Made by a program: the position numbers and the translations under genes
The notes under the pieces: generated by a model
Told to the model about the DNA's origin: nothing
What the model saw: only the letters and a program-made list of their open reading frames with translations
The model's database searches: none
Shown: in pieces, positions 60,732-64,000 of the stretch
Layout of the letters: the number at the start of each line of letters is the position of its first letter
Position numbering within the stretch: position 1 is the first letter of the stretch
DNA from: Flavobacterium aquidurense
GTDB lineage: Bacteria; Bacteroidota; Bacteroidia; Flavobacteriales; Flavobacteriaceae
Assembly (NCBI GenBank): GCA_900107365.1
Contig: FNPS01000011.1
Location: forward strand, 62,001-126,000
Direction: 5' to 3'
Length of the DNA stretch: 64,000 bases

Positions 60732-62618
60732 ATGAAAAAATATATATTTTCCCGCAGAGTCCTTATTGCAGCTGGTATTGCCTGTCTCTTATTGCCTCTT
60801 AATTCCTGTGATAAAGAATTAGAAGTTACACCCTACTCCTACTTTACAACAGCCAACTTTTTTTCTAATTCAGAAGAAGCTAATATGGCCACTTTAGGAG
60901 TATATGAATCAATGTCGTCTCTTGATACTTATGGTTATAACATCCCTTTAATTTTTGATGCTGATACTGATATTAGTCAATTGAGTGGTGTGGGTGCTGA
61001 TGAATGGCGTTTGATTGCACATTATCAGGGAATTTCTCAAACCGCAATATTTTACAACGTTTGGAGTAAATTATACGAAGGAATCGACAGAGCAAATGTT
61101 GTGATTGAAAGAATTCCTCAAATGGAATTGTACAAAAACGGAACCCAAACGCAACAAGAGCAATTGAACCGATTTATTGGTGAAGCAAAATTTCTACGTG
61201 GTTTCTATTATTCTGAACTTGTCCGTCTTTGGGGAGATGTTCCATTCAAAACAAAAAGCTCACAATCTGGAGATAATCTAAAAGGTGGTTTAGTAGATCG
61301 TCAGGAAATATACACCCAGATTATAAAAGATATGGAGGAAGCTGCTGTTGTATTACCGGCAGAAACACCTTCCGATGAACGCATTAATAAATGGGCTGCC
61401 AAAGCCATGTTAGCCAGAATTGCATTGTTTGCCGGAGGATATTCTTTAAGTCCGGACGGAACTATGAAACGTCCTGCTAATTACAAAGAGTATTACAAAT
61501 TGGCACAGGAAAAAATAAATGAGGTTATGGCCCAAAATCCATACAAGCTGAATACGTCCTATGCTAAAGTTTTTAAAAACCAATGTCAACATGTTTTAGA
61601 ACCTACTGAAAACATCTTTCAGGTAGCTTTTTACAATCCGGCAGGAACTATGGGGAATGGTTCATGGGTTGGTTATTTTAATGGACCGCTTACTGCTGCT
61701 GGTATATATCCAAATTCAATAGGGAGATGTTTAGTTCCTAAACCATTTTATAATACTTTTAAAACAGGCGATCAGCGAAGAGATTTTTCTATTGCAACTT
61801 ATTCTATCAATAATGTTGGAAATAAATTGCCACTTGTAACTGCCAGACAAGATGAAGCCTGGACAGCGGCCAAATGGAGTCGTGAATACCAAACTAATTC
61901 TACTGTGGAAAGAAGTTATACTCATATCAATTGGGTAGTAATGCGCTATTCTGATTTATTATTGATGCGTGCTGAAGTTGAAAACGAGTTAAACGAAGGT
62001 CCAAATCCAGTTGCTTATGACGCTGTCAACCAAGTACGAAAAAGAGGTTTTGGAGCAGATATCGCGGGCAGCAGAATTGCTGTTGACATTGTAAATAAAG
62101 GCACCGGATATGCCAATGCTGCTAATGTTGTTATACAAATTACCGGCGGTGGTGGTAGCGATGCATCTGCAGCGGTGGTAACGCTTGCAAGTGGTGGTAT
62201 TAGCGCAATTACGATGTTACGTTCTGGAGATGGTTATACTTCTGTACCAACAGTAACTATTACAACTACAGACGGTAAAGGTTCCGGAGCAACAGCAGTA
62301 GCACGAATTTTACCTAAACCTACGGCTGCCGAAATGAATTTGCCAACAGGACTGAGTAAAATTGATTTTCTTAAGGCAATTCAACAAGAAAGAGCCTGGG
62401 AACTTTCCGGAGAAGGTATGCGCAGAGCCGATTTAATTCGATGGGGAATATTATCTGATAAAATAATCGAAACAAACGCGGCTGTAAAACTTATTCGTTC
62501 CAATTATTTTTATCCGTCAATTGCCAATTTTGTGGCAGGCAAACATGAATTATATCCTTTTCCGCAAAATGAAACTGATGTAAACAAGTCGATTACACGT
62601 CAGAATCCAAAATATTAA
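60732..62618 (+). CDS. SusD/RagB lipoprotein with an internal glycine-rich insertion
   Basis: 628 residues, longer than typical SusD (about 500-560). Lipoprotein signal with lipobox LLPLNSC. SusD TPR helices (LEVTPYSYFTTANFFSNSEE, NRFIGEAKFLRGFYYSELVR) and the NQVRKRGFGAD segment near the C-terminal third are typical. Between about 449 and 530 an unusual segment is inserted, with NKGTGYANAANVVIQITGGG and SGDGYTSVPTVTITTTDGKG. This is a two-repeat beta-type module not normally in SusD. The conserved AIQQERAWELSGEGMRRADL follows. It binds the substrate at the cell surface; the insertion may extend the glycan-binding site (inference). Confidence 0.92.
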   Translation: MKKYIFSRRVLIAAGIACLLLPLNSCDKELEVTPYSYFTTANFFSNSEEANMATLGVYESMSSLDTYGYNIPLIFDADTDISQLSGVGADEWRLIAHYQGISQTAIFYNVWSKLYEGIDRANVVIERIPQMELYKNGTQTQQEQLNRFIGEAKFLRGFYYSELVRLWGDVPFKTKSSQSGDNLKGGLVDRQEIYTQIIKDMEEAAVVLPAETPSDERINKWAAKAMLARIALFAGGYSLSPDGTMKRPANYKEYYKLAQEKINEVMAQNPYKLNTSYAKVFKNQCQHVLEPTENIFQVAFYNPAGTMGNGSWVGYFNGPLTAAGIYPNSIGRCLVPKPFYNTFKTGDQRRDFSIATYSINNVGNKLPLVTARQDEAWTAAKWSREYQTNSTVERSYTHINWVVMRYSDLLLMRAEVENELNEGPNPVAYDAVNQVRKRGFGADIAGSRIAVDIVNKGTGYANAANVVIQITGGGGSDASAAVVTLASGGISAITMLRSGDGYTSVPTVTITTTDGKGSGATAVARILPKPTAAEMNLPTGLSKIDFLKAIQQERAWELSGEGMRRADLIRWGILSDKIIETNAAVKLIRSNYFYPSIANFVAGKHELYPFPQNETDVNKSITRQNPKY

Positions 62619-62629
62619 TTTTTTATCTT

Positions 62630-64000
62630 ATGCTAAAAAAACTAGTTCTATTCATCATTTTGTCTCTCCCCGCTTTCATCCAGGCTCAAGTAGACGTACA
62701 TAATGCATCCTCAGAATATGAGTACCCTACTGATCCATTAGTTCGCGAGAAATTAGACAAATGGCAGGATTTAAAATTTGGCGTTATTTTACATTGGGGA
62801 CTTTACAGTCAAAATGCAATGAACGAATCCTGGCCATTGGTTAATGAACTTTGGAAACGAAGAGACACAACAAAAACATATGAAGAATATAAAAAATGGT
62901 ATTGGGACCAATCTAAAAAATTTAATCCGGTAAAGTTTAATCCGGAGAAATGGGCTGAGATTTCAAAAGATGCCGGAATGAAATACTTGGTTTTTACAAC
63001 GAAACATCATGAAGGTTTTTCAATGTTCGATACCAAAGAAAATGATTTCAAAATTACTAATGGTCCATTTGCTAACAATCCGAAAGCCGATGTAACGAAG
63101 TATATATTTGAAGCTTATCGTAAACAAGGAATGATGATTGGTGCCTACTTTTCAAAACCCGATTGGCATTCTGAATGTTTTTGGTGGCCGCGTTTTGCAA
63201 CTGTAAACCGTAATGTAAATTACAATACTATCGAATTTCCCAAACAATGGCAAAAATTTAAAGATTTCACCTATAATCAAATTGGGGAAGTTTTAAGCAA
63301 CTATGGTAAAGTTGATATTTTATGGTTAGATGGCGGCTGGATACGTAATCCCCAGCCAGGAGAAATGGAAAAAGCGTACGTTCAAAGTAATAAATCTTAT
63401 TATCCGCCATATCCACAAGATGTTGATATGTCACGTATTGCCAAAATGGCGAGAGAAAAACAACCTGGAATTCTGGTTGTCGACAGAACCGTTCACGGAC
63501 CTTACGAAAACTATCGTACACCAGAGTTGACCATACCAAAGGAACAGCTAAAAGACCCTTGGGAAACCTGTCTAACCTTAGCAAAAGGATGGGGTTATAC
63601 AAAAAAGACGCCGATAAAATCAGGTACTTGGATTGTACAAACTTTAGTTGAAGTAGTCGCAAAAGGAGGGAATTTGCTTTTAGGCTTCGGACCAACACCA
63701 GAAGGAGAATTTCCGGAGTATGTAAATAAACCATTGCAAGAAATTGGTGACTGGCTAAAACTAAATGGTGAAGCAATTTATGGGACACGAATTACAGAAA
63801 ACTATAACAGCGGTTCAACCTGGTTTACACAATCAAAAGACAGCAAAACTAAATATGCTATTTGTTGTATTAAAGAGGGAACAACTATACCCGTAACAAT
63901 ACAATGGAAAGGAAATGTGCCTGTAAAAGGAAAAAAAATAAAACTGATTTCTTCTGGTAAAAACGTAAACTGGAAACAGGAAGGAGATACTATTATTGTA
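62630..64000 (+). CDS. GH29 alpha-L-fucosidase, 3' end cut off by the window edge
   Basis: 457 codons visible, open at the right edge. The start at 62630 gives MLKKLVLFIILSLPAFIQAQ, a signal peptide. The GH29 barrel is clear: DLKFGVILHWGLYSQNA, AGMKYLVFTTKHHEGFSMFD, and nucleophile D234 in VDILWLDGGW, with GGNLLLGFGPTPEGEFP and a C-terminal beta-sandwich starting. It removes alpha-L-fucose from glycans in the periplasm. It lies 11 bp after susD, so in the same operon. Its presence beside a heparan lyase implies a fucose-containing or mixed glycosaminoglycan substrate (inference). Confidence 0.92.
   Translation, partial: MLKKLVLFIILSLPAFIQAQVDVHNASSEYEYPTDPLVREKLDKWQDLKFGVILHWGLYSQNAMNESWPLVNELWKRRDTTKTYEEYKKWYWDQSKKFNPVKFNPEKWAEISKDAGMKYLVFTTKHHEGFSMFDTKENDFKITNGPFANNPKADVTKYIFEAYRKQGMMIGAYFSKPDWHSECFWWPRFATVNRNVNYNTIEFPKQWQKFKDFTYNQIGEVLSNYGKVDILWLDGGWIRNPQPGEMEKAYVQSNKSYYPPYPQDVDMSRIAKMAREKQPGILVVDRTVHGPYENYRTPELTIPKEQLKDPWETCLTLAKGWGYTKKTPIKSGTWIVQTLVEVVAKGGNLLLGFGPTPEGEFPEYVNKPLQEIGDWLKLNGEAIYGTRITENYNSGSTWFTQSKDSKTKYAICCIKEGTTIPVTIQWKGNVPVKGKKIKLISSGKNVNWKQEGDTIIV

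Noticed and set aside
63267..63788. A 173-codon reverse-strand open frame
   Set aside because: Antisense shadow of the GH29 gene, which has clear family motifs in the forward frame.
1..64000. tRNA, rRNA, integrase or IS element
   Set aside because: I looked for these on both strands and saw no convincing case.

Overview
The window looks like chromosome of a Flavobacterium-type Bacteroidetes. The DNA is AT-rich. It has three TonB-dependent receptors, two of them in SusC/SusD pairs, lipoproteins with short lipoboxes, a type IX secretion C-terminal signal on a giant secreted protein, candidate TAnnTTTG -7 promoter elements and strong hairpin terminators. I see no rRNA, tRNA, CRISPR array or intact transposon.

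Region 1 (1-15.8 kb) is mixed accessory DNA. It holds the 5' part of a TonB receptor divergent from an XRE-cupin regulator, a serine hydrolase, two membrane-anchored AraC regulators, a DUF1826-type protein, two small outer-membrane barrels (with the scar of a tandem duplication), a gene-poor 1.4 kb stretch, a roadblock-like protein, a secreted beta-helix protein, an apparently exported Ppx/GppA-like ASKHA protein, an MFS transporter and an orphan HNH-type (possibly BstXI-like) endonuclease.

Region 2 (16.5-27.1 kb) is the most unusual system: a phosphonate catabolism locus built like a polysaccharide utilisation locus. A second XRE-cupin regulator is followed by a PhnX-like hydrolase, a phosphonate-type FAD amine oxidoreductase, a DUF5690 transporter, a zinc alcohol dehydrogenase of the phosphonate-associated clade, and a SusD/SusC pair. 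There is no PhnW transaminase, PhnCDE ABC transporter or C-P lyase. The inferred route is TonB-dependent uptake of a phosphonate-bearing compound, inner-membrane transport by DUF5690, oxidative deamination to a phosphonoaldehyde, and C-P cleavage to phosphate and an aldehyde. An inverted repeat (TGTTTAC-N5-GTAAACA and variants) recurs between the transporter and dehydrogenase genes, upstream of susC, and 20 kb away between the first XRE-cupin gene and its divergent TonB receptor. This suggests one regulon.

Region 3 (27.8-46.5 kb) looks like an electrophile/oxidative stress island. It holds two alpha/beta hydrolases (one exported, one cytosolic), a YcaC-like isochorismatase-fold enzyme, a YtcJ-like amidohydrolase, DoxX, Dps, a DUF1275 protein, an MhqD-like carboxylesterase, a TMEM175 channel-like protein and an MhqO-like ring-cleaving dioxygenase. 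These are interleaved with two TPR histidine kinases and two sigma-54 enhancer-binding regulators. Two promoters 16 kb apart share a 33-bp block containing a 14-bp palindrome at identical spacing to the -7 element. Relics of the TMEM175 and sigma-54 regulator genes next to the dioxygenase show past segmental duplication.

Region 4 (47.2 kb to the right edge) is a heparin/heparan-sulfate type utilisation locus. It contains a lipoprotein with a metzincin motif, a propeller-like lipoprotein, a GH88 unsaturated glucuronyl hydrolase, a 1207-residue T9SS-secreted protein with a heparinase-I-like domain, a PL12 heparinase III, SusC, a SusD with an unusual internal insertion, and the start of a GH29 alpha-L-fucosidase that runs off the window. 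A 25-bp element is repeated exactly upstream of the first lipoprotein and of GH88, and suggests co-regulation.
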